From: Pedobacter psychrotolerans
GTDB lineage: Bacteria > Bacteroidota > Bacteroidia > Sphingobacteriales > Sphingobacteriaceae
NCBI RefSeq assembly: GCF_004340665.1
Contig: NZ_SLWO01000004.1
Span: 372,001-436,000 of the forward strand
DNA length: 64,000 nucleotides
Direction: 5' to 3'
The notes under the pieces are model-generated. The model saw nothing but the letters and a program-made list of their open reading frames with translations. It had not been told where the DNA came from and did not search any database. Shown here piece by piece: positions 42,529 to 52,486 of the stretch (within the stretch, counting starts at the first letter, position 1; each line of letters starts with the position of its first letter). The position numbers and the translations under genes were made by a program.

Positions 42529-44526
42529 ATGAAATCAAGTACGACATTAAAAAGCATACTTTTCGGATGCATTTCCGCTTCGTTTAGTATGATTGCTTGC
42601 CCAACAGTTTTAAAAGCACAGACTAAAATTGTTAAAGTTAACATCGATCAATCTATCGCCAAAGTTCAGCCTAATATGTGGGGTGTCTTTTTCGAGGATA
42701 TCAATTTTGGTGCTGATGGAGGAATCTATGCTGAATTGATCAAAAACAGGTCTTTTGAATTTACAAAGCCATTAATGGGCTGGACAGTTCAACGCAAAAA
42801 AGCGAATGAAGGAGAGATTTTGGTTGTTAACCGAGCGGATGTTAACTCCACCAATCCACGGTATATTCAAATCAACAATGAAAATGGTGTCTTCGGGATA
42901 ACCAATGAGGGTTTCAAAGGAATAGGCGTTAAAAAAGGTCTCAAATATAATTTCTCAGTGATGTATCGTCAGCTGGCAGCTGGTGTAAAACTACGTCTTC
43001 AACTTCTTGATGCTAATAATCAGGTAATTGGTGAGGGCAACCTTGTTCCAGCTGACACTGGCAATGAATGGAAAAAGCAATCTACCAGTTTTACGGCTAC
43101 CCAAACAGATCCAAAAGCAAAATTTGCCATTACTTTTGAAGGAAAGGGTAAGATAGATTTAGATATGATTTCCTTATTTCCGGGCGACACCTGGAAAAAT
43201 CGTCCACAAGGTTTGAGATCGGATATGGTGCAGCTTCTGGCGGATATGAAACCTGGTTTTATCCGTTTCCCAGGCGGTTGTATTGTAGAAGGAACAGATT
43301 TGGCCAATCGCTATCAATGGAAAAACACGATTGGTCCGATAGAAGACAGAAAGTTAATCATCAACCGTTGGAATACAGAATTTGCAGACCGTTCAGCTCC
43401 CGATTATTTTCAGAGTTTCGGACTTGGCTTCTTTGAATATTTCCAGCTGGCAGAAGATATTGGCTCAGATGCATTGCCGATTTTGAATTGCGGAATGGCT
43501 TGTCAGTTTAATTCTGGTGAAGTAGCTGCATTGGATGAATTGGACCCTTACGTTCAAGACGCACTTGATTTGATCGAATTTGCGAATGGAGATGTAAGCA
43601 CCAAATGGGGTAAAAAAAGAGCAGATCTTGGACATCCTAAGCCCTTTAATTTAAAAATGATGGGAGTTGGAAATGAGAATTGGGGGCCTCAGTATTTAGA
43701 GCGACTGGCCATTTTCACCAAAGCCATTAAAGCAAAATACCCTGATTTTAAACTGATTAACAGCTCAGGAACAGATCCACAAGGTGATCGCTTTAATTTA
43801 CTTAATACCACATTGAGAGAAAATAAAGCTGATTTTATAGATGAACATTACTATCGTCCGGCTGATTGGTTTTTAAAAAATGCAGGTCGCTATGATAATT
43901 ACCCAAGAAACGACACTAAAGTTTTTGTAGGAGAATATGCAGTTCATGCCGATCAAAGCCATGTAGGCAGCAACCGCAACAACTGGCAAAGTGCGCTGGC
44001 CTCTGCTTCATTAATGACTGGTTTGGAAAGAAATGCAGATGTGGTTCAAATGGCTTCCTATGCACCACTCTTCGCACATATTGATGCATGGCAATGGGCA
44101 CCTGATATGATTTGGGTAGATAATCTCCAATCTTACGGAACTCCAGATTATTATGTACAGAAATTATTTTCTACCAATAAGGGAACCGATGTGGTTTCCA
44201 TTACGCTGGATGGAAAGAATATCATTGGCCAGGACGGAATTTACGCCTCTTCTGTGATAGATTCTAAGAAAAAAGAATTGATTATTAAAATCTCAAATAG
44301 CTCTGATCAGCCAAAAACCATAGATTTTGATCTGGAAGGAAAACGAAAATTACAAAGTAAGGGCACTGTAGAAGAATTGACCAGCAGCAATTTAAACCAG
44401 GTAAATTCTTTTACTAATCCTGAAGCCGTTAGCCCTAAAATATCAGCTATAAAAATTAAAGATAAGAAACTGAATATCAACTTAAAACCCTATTCATTCA
44501 ACGTATTTAAGATTCCATTTAATTAA
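42529..44526 (+). CDS. GH51 alpha-L-arabinofuranosidase, large form
   Basis: A 665-residue exported enzyme (signal peptide to about residue 31, VLKAQ). The catalytic (beta/alpha)8 barrel is preceded by WGVFFEDINFGADGGIYAEL. A carbohydrate-binding-like beta-sandwich at about 75-215 sits between this and RFPGGCIVEG. The acid/base is E383 in GVGNENWG and the nucleophile is E469 in VFVGEYA. A C-terminal sandwich ends KPYSFNVFKI. It removes alpha-L-arabinofuranose from arabinan or arabinogalactan side chains. It is first of a tight four-gene unit (GH51-GH51-GH97-GH43). Confidence 0.94.
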   Translation: MKSSTTLKSILFGCISASFSMIACPTVLKAQTKIVKVNIDQSIAKVQPNMWGVFFEDINFGADGGIYAELIKNRSFEFTKPLMGWTVQRKKANEGEILVVNRADVNSTNPRYIQINNENGVFGITNEGFKGIGVKKGLKYNFSVMYRQLAAGVKLRLQLLDANNQVIGEGNLVPADTGNEWKKQSTSFTATQTDPKAKFAITFEGKGKIDLDMISLFPGDTWKNRPQGLRSDMVQLLADMKPGFIRFPGGCIVEGTDLANRYQWKNTIGPIEDRKLIINRWNTEFADRSAPDYFQSFGLGFFEYFQLAEDIGSDALPILNCGMACQFNSGEVAALDELDPYVQDALDLIEFANGDVSTKWGKKRADLGHPKPFNLKMMGVGNENWGPQYLERLAIFTKAIKAKYPDFKLINSSGTDPQGDRFNLLNTTLRENKADFIDEHYYRPADWFLKNAGRYDNYPRNDTKVFVGEYAVHADQSHVGSNRNNWQSALASASLMTGLERNADVVQMASYAPLFAHIDAWQWAPDMIWVDNLQSYGTPDYYVQKLFSTNKGTDVVSITLDGKNIIGQDGIYASSVIDSKKKELIIKISNSSDQPKTIDFDLEGKRKLQSKGTVEELTSSNLNQVNSFTNPEAVSPKISAIKIKDKKLNINLKPYSFNVFKIPFN

Positions 44527-44544
44527 TCATCCTAACCAAATATA

Positions 44545-46086
44545 ATGAAAAAGACACTTCTCTCCATAGCACTGTTTTGCAGTGCTATGTTTGCCTGTGC
44601 GCAAACAGAAACCTTGCTGACCATAAAATCATCAGGAGATCAAACCGTGAGCAGGCATATTTATGGTCACTTCTCTGAACATTTAGGCCGCTGTATTTAT
44701 GACGGTTTCTGGGTGGATGAAAATTCTACCATCCCAAATAAAGGCCGAATCAGACTGGATGTGGTTGAGGCTTTAAAAAAGATTAAGGTACCCAATTTGC
44801 GCTGGCCTGGTGGTTGCTTTGCAGATGAATACCATTGGAGAGATGGCATCGGCCCTAGAGATCAGCGCCCGAAAATGGTCAATACAAACTGGGGCGGCGT
44901 AATTGAAGACAATAGTTTTGGTACACATGAATTTCTTGATCTTTGTAAAATGCTGGATTGTGAACCTTACATCGCCGGTAACGTGGGCAGCGGCACCGTT
45001 GAAGAAATGGCCAAATGGGTAGAATATTTAAATTTTGATGGGGTAAGCCCTATGACGGCTATTCGCAAGCAAAACGGAATGGATAAACCCTGGAAGGTTT
45101 CTTTTTGGGGCGTTGGAAATGAAAGCTGGGGCTGTGGTGGCAACATGACGGCCGATTATTATAGTGACCTTTACAGAAGATATGCCACATATGCGAGAGA
45201 TTATGCAGGCGCTCCATTAAAGCGGATTGCCAGTGGTGCCAATGCAGAAGATTATAACTGGACAGAAACCTGTATGAAAAATATTGGTCCTGGCAGGATG
45301 TGGGGACTTACCTTACACTATTATACCTTACCTACAGGAAACTGGAAATCGAAGGGTTCGGCAACAAAATTTGATGAGGAACAATATTTCAACACCATGA
45401 AAAATTGTTTACGCATGGAAGAAATTGTTAGCAAACATGCTGCAATTATGGATAAATATGATCCGAAAAAGAGGGTTGCCCTAGTGGTAGACGAATGGGG
45501 AATCTGGACGGATGTGGAGCCAGGTACAAACCCAGGATTTCTTTATCAGCAAAATAGCTTGCGTGATGCCCTCATTGCCGGAACAACGCTGAATATTTTC
45601 AATAACCATTCAGACCGGGTTAAAATGGCAAACCTGGCGCAGACAATCAATGTTTTGCAAGCACTTATCTTAACCGAGAAAGATAAAATGTTGCTCACCC
45701 CTACTTATCATGTATTTGACTTATATAAACTACATATGGATGCAAAGTATTTACCGATTAATTTCGCCAGTCCAGATTATAAATTAGGCGATAAAAAGAT
45801 TGCAGCCTTAAATGTTTCAGCTTCACAGGATTCTACAGGTGCCGTTCATATTTCACTGGTTAACCTCGATCCAAAAAATAAAATTTCTTTAAATACCGAT
45901 CTGGGTAATCTGAAATGGAAAACTGTAACTGGCCAAATTTTAACTTCAGCTCAATTAACGGATATCAACACATTTGCTGTATCAAATAAGGTGGTAAACG
46001 CAAAATTTAGTGGCGCTAAAAAATCAGGAAATATGCTTAAAGTAGAACTTCCTGCGAAATCTATAGTGGTTCTGGAATTAAAATAA
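44545..46086 (+). CDS. GH51 alpha-L-arabinofuranosidase, short form
   Basis: A 513-residue exported enzyme (signal peptide to about 19, MFACAQ) without the inserted binding domain of its neighbour. It has [37 protein letters not shown], acid/base E193 in [11 protein letters not shown] and nucleophile E317 in [10 protein letters not shown]. This is the typical compact GH51 form acting on short arabino-oligosaccharides. It starts 18 bases after the first GH51 gene. Two GH51 enzymes of different architecture side by side suggest branched arabinan as a substrate. Confidence 0.95.
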   Translation: MKKTLLSIALFCSAMFACAQTETLLTIKSSGDQTVSRHIYGHFSEHLGRCIYDGFWVDENSTIPNKGRIRLDVVEALKKIKVPNLRWPGGCFADEYHWRDGIGPRDQRPKMVNTNWGGVIEDNSFGTHEFLDLCKMLDCEPYIAGNVGSGTVEEMAKWVEYLNFDGVSPMTAIRKQNGMDKPWKVSFWGVGNESWGCGGNMTADYYSDLYRRYATYARDYAGAPLKRIASGANAEDYNWTETCMKNIGPGRMWGLTLHYYTLPTGNWKSKGSATKFDEEQYFNTMKNCLRMEEIVSKHAAIMDKYDPKKRVALVVDEWGIWTDVEPGTNPGFLYQQNSLRDALIAGTTLNIFNNHSDRVKMANLAQTINVLQALILTEKDKMLLTPTYHVFDLYKLHMDAKYLPINFASPDYKLGDKKIAALNVSASQDSTGAVHISLVNLDPKNKISLNTDLGNLKWKTVTGQILTSAQLTDINTFAVSNKVVNAKFSGAKKSGNMLKVELPAKSIVVLELK

Positions 46087-46092
46087 CTAAAC

Positions 46093-48021
46093 ATGAAATA
46101 CAAAATTATCACCATTGCCCTTTCTATATTTACGGTTTTACAAACGGTTAAAGCCCAAACTAAATATGAAATCAGCAGTCCTGATCAAACACTAAAGGTT
46201 AACGTTTTTTTAAAAGACCAGCAGCTGTTGTACACGATAAGTAAAAACGGAGCACAAGTTTTGAACACGTCAACATTAGGTTTAGTTAGAACTGATGAAG
46301 ATTTTTCTAAAAATCTTCGCCTGCTTTCCGTTTCTAAAAATGAAACTGTAAAGGATATTTACACGCTAAAAAATGCCAAACGATTGGTCAATAATTATTT
46401 AGCCAATAAGAGAATCATCCATCTTGAAAGTCAATCTAAAAAGAAAATGGATTTGATCTTTCAGGTATCGAATGATGGTATTGCCTTCCGGTATTATTTT
46501 CCAGATCGCGATGCAAATGTTAAAGCCTTATCAGAAGAAAAAACCTCTTTTCATTTCTTTGAAAATTCAAAAGCATGGATGCAGCCCATGTCAGTTGCTA
46601 AAACTGGCTGGGAAGGCACCAACCCATCTTATGAGGAAAATTATAAAAAGGAGATTAATGTAGGTACACCTTCGCCAACACAAGCGGGGTGGGTTTATCC
46701 GGCTTTATTCCATTATAAAGACACTTGGTTATTGGTTTCGGAAACTGGTTTAGATGGTAATTACTGTGCTACCCGCCTGAAACAAAATTCTCCAGATGGC
46801 AACTACCAGATCGGCTTTCCGGATCAAAGGGAGGCATTTACCGGACAGAATGTAAATCCTGAATCTTCATTGCCATGGTATACGCCTTGGCGGATTATCG
46901 CTGTGGGCAGCTTGAAAACAGTAACAGAATCTACCTTAGGCACAGATCTGGCCTATCCGGCTAAAAGCAATATTAATCCCGATCAGTTTAAGCTGGGTAA
47001 GGCTTCCTGGAGCTGGATTATTTTAAAAGATAATTCCATTGTTTACGATGTTCAAAGAAGGTATATAGATTTTGCTGCCGATATGAAATGGGAATATTGC
47101 TTAATTGATGCCGATTGGGATAGAAAAATTGGCTATGAAAAAATGCAGGAACTGGCCGATTATGCAAAAACAAAAAATGTTGGACTGCTCCTTTGGTATA
47201 ATTCTGCCGGCGACTGGAACACCGTAAAATATACACCCAAAAATAAGCTGACCATTAAAGAAAGCCGTGAGAAAGAATTCGCTATGCTCCAAAAAATGGG
47301 AATTAAAGGCATTAAGGTAGATTTCTTCGGTGGCGATGGGCAATCGATGATTAAATATTACTTAGAAATTTTTGAAGATGCAGCGAAATTTGGTTTGAGT
47401 GTAAATTGCCATGGCGCTACTTTGCCAAGAGGCTGGCAACGCACCTATCCAAACCTGGTTACCATGGAATCAATTAAGGGAATGGAATTTATCACTTTCG
47501 AACAGGACAATGCAAATGAAGAGCCTGCTCATGCTACCACCATTCCATTTACCAGAAATGTGTTCGATCCGATGGATTTTACGCCAATGTCGCTAAATAA
47601 ACTGCCAAACATTAACCTTAAAACCACCAGTACCTTTGAACTGGCTTTACCAATCATTTTCCATTCTGGCATACAACACCTGGCAGAAACACCTGAAGGA
47701 ATGGCGAAAGTTCCTGCCTATGTAAAAACCTTTTTACAAGAGTTTCCAGCAAGCTGGACAGATACCAAACTAATTGATGGTTATCCTGGAAAGTTTGTGG
47801 TAATGGCTAGAAAGGCTGGAAATAAATGGTATATCGCTGGAATTAACGGTGAAAATAATGCGAAAGAAATATCCTTCGACAGCACTAAATTTGGTAAAAA
47901 AGGAAAGTTGATTCTCGATGGTAACGAAGATCGTTCATTTGTTCAAAGTGATCTAACATCAAGCACCAACACTAAAATAATGATGAAACCTTATGGTGGA
48001 TTCGTGATGGTTATAGAATAA
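46093..48021 (+). CDS. GH97 glycoside hydrolase, retaining type
   Basis: A 642-residue exported enzyme (signal peptide to about residue 21, VKAQ). The N-terminal super-sandwich begins KYEISSPDQTLKVNV. The barrel has WSWIILKDN, YCLIDADWDRKIGYEK, and the nucleophile D410 in GIKVDFFGGDGQ, which marks the retaining GH97 group. This group comprises alpha-galactosidase and, as described for a Bacteroides pectin-locus enzyme, beta-L-arabinopyranosidase. The inverting alpha-glucosidases instead rely on two glutamates. Either activity suits pectic side chains. It starts 6 bases after the short GH51 gene. Confidence 0.92.
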   Translation: MKYKIITIALSIFTVLQTVKAQTKYEISSPDQTLKVNVFLKDQQLLYTISKNGAQVLNTSTLGLVRTDEDFSKNLRLLSVSKNETVKDIYTLKNAKRLVNNYLANKRIIHLESQSKKKMDLIFQVSNDGIAFRYYFPDRDANVKALSEEKTSFHFFENSKAWMQPMSVAKTGWEGTNPSYEENYKKEINVGTPSPTQAGWVYPALFHYKDTWLLVSETGLDGNYCATRLKQNSPDGNYQIGFPDQREAFTGQNVNPESSLPWYTPWRIIAVGSLKTVTESTLGTDLAYPAKSNINPDQFKLGKASWSWIILKDNSIVYDVQRRYIDFAADMKWEYCLIDADWDRKIGYEKMQELADYAKTKNVGLLLWYNSAGDWNTVKYTPKNKLTIKESREKEFAMLQKMGIKGIKVDFFGGDGQSMIKYYLEIFEDAAKFGLSVNCHGATLPRGWQRTYPNLVTMESIKGMEFITFEQDNANEEPAHATTIPFTRNVFDPMDFTPMSLNKLPNINLKTTSTFELALPIIFHSGIQHLAETPEGMAKVPAYVKTFLQEFPASWTDTKLIDGYPGKFVVMARKAGNKWYIAGINGENNAKEISFDSTKFGKKGKLILDGNEDRSFVQSDLTSSTNTKIMMKPYGGFVMVIE

Positions 48022-48032
48022 TAAATTAGCTG

Positions 48033-48968
48033 ATGAGAAAACTGTTCTATATAACTTTATTATTGCTTTGTGCACATTTTGATGGGCAGGCTCAATTGAA
48101 TAAGGATGTTTATTTATTTGCTTATTTTAAAAATAACGGGCAAGATGGTTTGCATCTGGCCTACAGCCATGATGCCTATCAATGGAAGGCTTTAAAAAAT
48201 GATTCATCCTTTTTAAAGCCTTCCGTAAGTAAGGATAAGTTAATGAGAGATCCTTGTATCATTCGTGGCGCAGATGGATTATTTCATATGGTATGGACAG
48301 TGAGCTGGAAAGATAAGGGCATCGGCTACGCCAGTTCAAAGGACTTAATTAACTGGAGTGAACAACAATTTATTCCGGTTATGGCTAAAGAAGAAGGTAC
48401 CCGAAATACCTGGGCACCTGAAATTACTTATGACAGTGGCACCAAAACCTACATGATTTATTGGGCTTCTACGGTTACAGGTAAATTTCCCGAAACGGCA
48501 TCGAAAATGGAAGATGCTTATAACCATAGAATATATTATACTACTACCAAGGATTTTAAAAATTTCTCTGAAACGAGATTGCTTTACGAGCCTGGATTTA
48601 ATGTAATTGATGCATCCATCGTAAAGGATCATGGAAAATTCATAATGTTTATAAAAGATGAAACCCGGGAGCCAGTGCAAAAGAATATTAAAATTGCTTA
48701 CGCAGATCAACTTATTGGCCCTTATTCAACAGCCATTGAGCCGATAACAGGGAATTATTGGGCCGAGGGACCAACTACTGTTAAGGTGGGAAAAGATTGG
48801 CTGGTGTACTTTGATAAATACCGCGACCATCAATATGGCGCAATCCTGTCATCAGATTTAAAAAACTGGAAAGATGTTTCGGATCGGATTTCTTTACCAA
48901 AAGGATTAAGACATGGAACAATTTTAATCATAAAACAGAAAGAACTTAACCTGTTGCTAAAGCAGTAA
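48033..48968 (+). CDS. GH43-family glycosidase
   Basis: A 311-residue exported enzyme consisting of a single five-blade propeller (signal peptide to about residue 20, FDGQAQ). The general base aspartate is expected in LMRDPCIIRGADG, the pKa-modulating Asp in FNVIDASIVK, and the acid Glu in YWAEGPTTVK. No extra binding module is present. GH43 members act on alpha-L-arabinofuranosides, galactans or xylans. The GH51/GH97 context favours an arabinan- or galactan-side-chain role. It is last in the four-gene unit and ends at the hairpin-rich spacer. Confidence 0.9.
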   Translation: MRKLFYITLLLLCAHFDGQAQLNKDVYLFAYFKNNGQDGLHLAYSHDAYQWKALKNDSSFLKPSVSKDKLMRDPCIIRGADGLFHMVWTVSWKDKGIGYASSKDLINWSEQQFIPVMAKEEGTRNTWAPEITYDSGTKTYMIYWASTVTGKFPETASKMEDAYNHRIYYTTTKDFKNFSETRLLYEPGFNVIDASIVKDHGKFIMFIKDETREPVQKNIKIAYADQLIGPYSTAIEPITGNYWAEGPTTVKVGKDWLVYFDKYRDHQYGAILSSDLKNWKDVSDRISLPKGLRHGTILIIKQKELNLLLKQ

Positions 48969-49241
48969 ACCAACTTGCGAAGTTTCAAAGGCCTGAAGCG
49001 TAGCAGAACTTCGCCAGTTTTACGAACTCATTATAATTTACATTTAGATTGACGAAGCTTTCCCATCTCACCTATCTACCTAAACTTTGTAAACCAAGTG
49101 CTAACTTGCGAAGTTTCAAAGGCCTGAAGCGTGGCAGAACTTCGCCAGTTTTACGAACTCATTATAATTTAAATCTACATTTAGACTTACGAAGTTTTGC
49201 CTTCCACATACCCACCAAAACTTCGTAAGTCGGTGATAAAT
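48969..49241. repeat. composite hairpin repeats between GH43 and CE12
   Basis: Two almost identical approximately 70-base copies start CAACTTGCGAAGTTTCAAAG or CTAACTTGCGAAGTTTC at 48970 and 49101, each followed by GCAGAACTTCGCCAG. One D-family hairpin is at 49183-49230. It lies between convergent genes and may act as a bidirectional terminator. Confidence 0.75.
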
Positions 49242-50564
49242 TTAATTCCCATCAGGCTTAACCAAACTGCTTTTAGGACTTTCAGACCAAACCCAACTCA
49301 TTGGATCATCTGGCTGAGTTGGATCAAAATTTGGTTGATCATTTATTAAATATTTGCTTAAGCCTAATTTTTGCTGCTTAATTCCAAGAACCACACATTT
49401 AGCAATTTCATAAGCGCCATATGGGTTAAAATGGGTATTATCAGCTAAAGGCTTATCTTGCCCAGGATAACGGTTTGCAGGATAATGTACGAAAGCTTTT
49501 TTTGATCTCTCTTCAGCTAATGCATTAAACAATTGGGTAGTCATCTTATTCAAATCGATTAAAGCGACGTTTTCAGATTTAGCCACCTTCCTGGCAGCAT
49601 CAGGAAAATCGCCTAAAGTATTTTGAATTTTACCTGTCGAATCAAATGACCTTCTGCTGGTTGAAGTGACAATTACCGGAATCCCACCTTTTTTTCTGGT
49701 TTCGGCAATAAACATTTTAAGCCTTTCGGTATAAGATTGATAGGCACCATTATTCGCTCCTTTCTCTTTTTGGTCGTTGTGTCCGAATTCGATAAATAAA
49801 TAATCTCCGGGTTTCATTACACTCAAGACTTTGCTTAAACGCTTGCTCCCGATAAAAGAACCCAAGGTTAATCCAGATTCTGCATGATTGGCAATGGCTA
49901 CGCCGGGTTTAAAAAACCGGGGAATCATTTGTCCCCACGAGGCCCAGGGTTCATCATCCTGATTGACCACCGTAGAGTTTCCAGCCAAAAACACAGTGAT
50001 CTGATTATCCACTTTTTCAATTTCTATAGTCTTCAGCACAGTATGACCGTCAAATTCCAAAGTTAGCTTATCATCCCAATCCAGTTTGGTGAGTTCGCGG
50101 GGTTTTAGAGCTACTAACTGGCCGCCTGCAATATTTCGATTTTTAATATTTACAATAAAAGTTTTTTTTAGAAACTGGCCGGCTTTCGTTTGTACATTTT
50201 CTAACATCAACCTGCGAGATTCCGCCTTAACAGTGGTTGATGTTGCTATTTTTGCATCTCCCATGGTTAGCGTTACCTGGTAATTCCCTTCGGGTACAGC
50301 CACTGAAAAGTAAAAAGGTTGATCACCCATTACGCCATCAGTCAAATGGGTATTTTTACCTTTCTGTTTTATACCTTGAACTTTAGAGTTAAAATCGAAA
50401 CCATATTTTCCATTGCTTTCAAATCTGGTTTCAGGTAAAACATTTAGGCTAACTTTAGAAATTTTTCCAGAACCAAAATCAAATTTATAATGCGTTTGCT
50501 GTGCAAATGATGAAAATACCGTAAGCAGGAAAATTTTGAGGAGCATTACAGGCTTATAATTCAT
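49242..50564 (-). CDS. CE12-type rhamnogalacturonan acetylesterase with N-terminal accessory domain
   Basis: A 440-residue exported protein in two parts. After the signal peptide (to about residue 21, SSFAQQ), residues 25-185 form a galactose-binding-like beta-sandwich (HYKFDFGSGK at the start, LTLEFDGHTVLKTIEIEKV at the end). Residues 190-430 form an SGNH esterase with LAGNSTVVNQ (Ser), ESGLTLGSF, IEFGHNDQKEKG (Asn) and DNTHFNPYGAYEIA (Asp-His). It is the third CE12 of the locus and the only one with an accessory domain, which probably binds the polysaccharide. It is convergent with the GH51-GH43 unit, so it is independently transcribed. Confidence 0.9.
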   Translation of the reverse strand: MNYKPVMLLKIFLLTVFSSFAQQTHYKFDFGSGKISKVSLNVLPETRFESNGKYGFDFNSKVQGIKQKGKNTHLTDGVMGDQPFYFSVAVPEGNYQVTLTMGDAKIATSTTVKAESRRLMLENVQTKAGQFLKKTFIVNIKNRNIAGGQLVALKPRELTKLDWDDKLTLEFDGHTVLKTIEIEKVDNQITVFLAGNSTVVNQDDEPWASWGQMIPRFFKPGVAIANHAESGLTLGSFIGSKRLSKVLSVMKPGDYLFIEFGHNDQKEKGANNGAYQSYTERLKMFIAETRKKGGIPVIVTSTSRRSFDSTGKIQNTLGDFPDAARKVAKSENVALIDLNKMTTQLFNALAEERSKKAFVHYPANRYPGQDKPLADNTHFNPYGAYEIAKCVVLGIKQQKLGLSKYLINDQPNFDPTQPDDPMSWVWSESPKSSLVKPDGN

Positions 50565-50782
50565 GAGGGTTCTTGAATTGAAGGTTAAAATTTTTGCTGT
50601 TCACCAAAATTCCTTGCTGATTTACGAAGCCCGAAATGTTTTATAAACATTAATATTTGGTTGCACTAAACTAAAAATTTAGCGTTCAAATGTGCAAAAA
50701 CTATTGTACCGAACTATCCTGTAGTAACCTGTTCTATTGAAAAATAACCTAATTTTTAAATCAGCTGGGATAAAAATCAGCT

Positions 50783-51229
50783 TTATAGCATATTGATGAT
50801 GCTGTGGTAATACACACTTGATTTTGGCGATTGGTCTTGTTCAAACGCCATTAGGGCAAATTTAACTTTATGTACTTTCTTCGGACTAAGGTTTAGTTTA
50901 GCATAAGGTATAAAAATAAATAGTCCTTCATTTCCAATTGAATTCTGGGATGATGAATATCCAGCCGAAGCAATTTTCCCACTTTCGCAACAATAAAAGT
51001 TGTTAAATCTATTTAATTCCTTTCCATTTTCAAGATAAAAACAGGTATTAAATAACAAATCTGCATGATCATTTCTTCTACCTTGAATTTTCGGATAAAT
51101 TTTCATTCCCTTTTCTGCTTGATAAACCGCGTCATATACCACTTTTGCAGTAAGCGCTTTTGGTTTTTGCTGTGCATTTAGCTTTACAAAAGCGGATAGG
51201 AGCAAAAATAAAATGGACAATTGTTTCAT
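50783..51229 (-). CDS. small exported protein of unknown function
   Basis: A 148-residue protein with a signal peptide from ATG 51229 (KQLSILFLLLSAFVKLNAQQ). The 14 residues of a longer in-frame reading would spoil the signal peptide. The mature part is basic and carries FNTCFYLENGKELNRF, NFYCCESGKIASAGYSS and FIFIPYAKLNLSPKK, with three cysteines. I do not recognise the family. It lies between the accessory-domain CE12 and the SMP-30 lactonase, all on the same strand. Function unknown. Confidence 0.65.
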   Translation of the reverse strand: MKQLSILFLLLSAFVKLNAQQKPKALTAKVVYDAVYQAEKGMKIYPKIQGRRNDHADLLFNTCFYLENGKELNRFNNFYCCESGKIASAGYSSSQNSIGNEGLFIFIPYAKLNLSPKKVHKVKFALMAFEQDQSPKSSVYYHSIINML

Positions 51230-51410
51230 AATCAGATAATTTGACGCAAAATTAATGCTGATCGGCAGCAATTCATCAATATCATCTGATTATGATCAAA
51301 AATTGTAAAGCCAAGTTTACACTATTATACAGATTTACACAGAATTGTGTTGCCTGATTCTATGAATTCGAGATTATGCATGTTTTAGAATTATATAAAC
51401 GGCTATAAAA

Positions 51411-51449
51411 AAAGAAAAAGGCCTTTCAATCCTGAAAAGGCCTTTTTTT
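51411..51449. terminator. hairpin with flanking A- and T-runs
   Basis: AAAAAGGCCTTTCA (51415-51428) pairs with TGAAAAGGCC plus a T-run (51433-51449), with one bulged A. The A-rich 5' side and T-rich 3' side make it usable in both directions. It probably ends the SMP-30 transcript on the minus strand. Confidence 0.7.
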
Positions 51450-51592
51450 AGTTGTCTATCCCTATAAGTAGGAACTCAAAACTAAATAATCACTTTAACA
51501 TTCTAGGGGGTTGAATAAACTGAACAGAAAAAAATTCAGTTCATTTTAATCTGCATAAATGAATAGAATATAATATACACATCAAGAGCTTA

Positions 51593-52486
51593 TTATTCAA
51601 CACCTTTCATGGTCGTTTTTATCATGTATAAAGACTTAGATGCTGTGATAAAAAGGATATTTCGATCTTTTCCACCAAAGCAGATATTGCCACACCATTC
51701 TTCCGGCACATCAATATGTCCGATTTTTTCACCATCTGACTGATAAATATCCACACCCTTTCCAGTAATATAAATGTTTCCAGCCCTATCTAATGTCATC
51801 CCATCTGATCCTTGTTTAAAAAGAAGTTTCCGATTGCTTAATGAACCATCAGGATTGATCTCATATCGATAGGTAACATCAGCATTTCTATCGGCAACAT
51901 ATATATATTTTCCATCAGGCGTACCCACAATACCATTTGGCCGTACCATTCCTTCTGCTACTATTTTTGCTGACTTTTTCCCTTTTGCCAGATAATATAC
52001 CTTTTCACCATCAAGCTCTGGCGATTTTCTTGTCCAGTAATCACGCTGGTAATAAGGATCAGTAAAATAAATCCCACCTTTGGCGTCTATCCAAAGATCA
52101 TTCGGACCATTTACCTTTTTCCCTTCAAAATCGGAAAATAAAACAGTTACCTTTTTATTCTGATCAATTGCCCAGATCTCATTGTGTTCATCAGCGCAAA
52201 CGATCAAATTGCCTTTTTTATCAAAATAAGTGCCATTGGCCCTACCCGATTTTCCCATAAACAAGCTCAGTTTTCCATTGATGTCATATTTCCAGATTTT
52301 ATCATTCGGCTGATCGGTAAAGTAAACATTGCCCAGCCTGTCAACAGATGCGCCTTCGGTAAACTTAAATTGCGAAGAAATTAGTTTTAAACTATCCTGA
52401 ATAAATATAGGACGGGTTGCCTGTGCAAAAACTATGGAATAAATTCCGGTCATACACCACAGCATCAAGAAGTATTTTTTCATCAT
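51593..52486 (-). CDS. SMP-30/gluconolactonase-like exported protein
   Basis: A 297-residue protein from ATG 52486 (signal peptide MMKKYFLMLWCMTGIYSIVFAQ). A TTG 18 bases further upstream is less likely. It forms a six-blade propeller with the SGL sequence pattern FTEGASVDRLGNVYFTDQ, NGPNDLWIDAKGGIYFTDP, RPNGIVGTPDGKYIYVAD and GSDGMTLDRAGNIYITG. These conserved Glu, Asn and Asp residues bind the divalent metal in lactonases. Such proteins hydrolyse sugar lactones. A role in oxidised-sugar or uronate handling for the neighbouring pectin locus is inference. Confidence 0.88.
   Translation of the reverse strand: MMKKYFLMLWCMTGIYSIVFAQATRPIFIQDSLKLISSQFKFTEGASVDRLGNVYFTDQPNDKIWKYDINGKLSLFMGKSGRANGTYFDKKGNLIVCADEHNEIWAIDQNKKVTVLFSDFEGKKVNGPNDLWIDAKGGIYFTDPYYQRDYWTRKSPELDGEKVYYLAKGKKSAKIVAEGMVRPNGIVGTPDGKYIYVADRNADVTYRYEINPDGSLSNRKLLFKQGSDGMTLDRAGNIYITGKGVDIYQSDGEKIGHIDVPEEWCGNICFGGKDRNILFITASKSLYMIKTTMKGVE

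Noticed and set aside
42333..42644. A 103-codon minus-strand frame in the GH95/GH51 intergenic region
   Set aside because: It overlaps the signal-peptide coding region of the large GH51 gene on the other strand and has no family features.
51593..52486. Strictosidine synthase or paraoxonase
   Set aside because: The propeller motifs fit the SMP-30/gluconolactonase family better, and the context is sugar metabolism.
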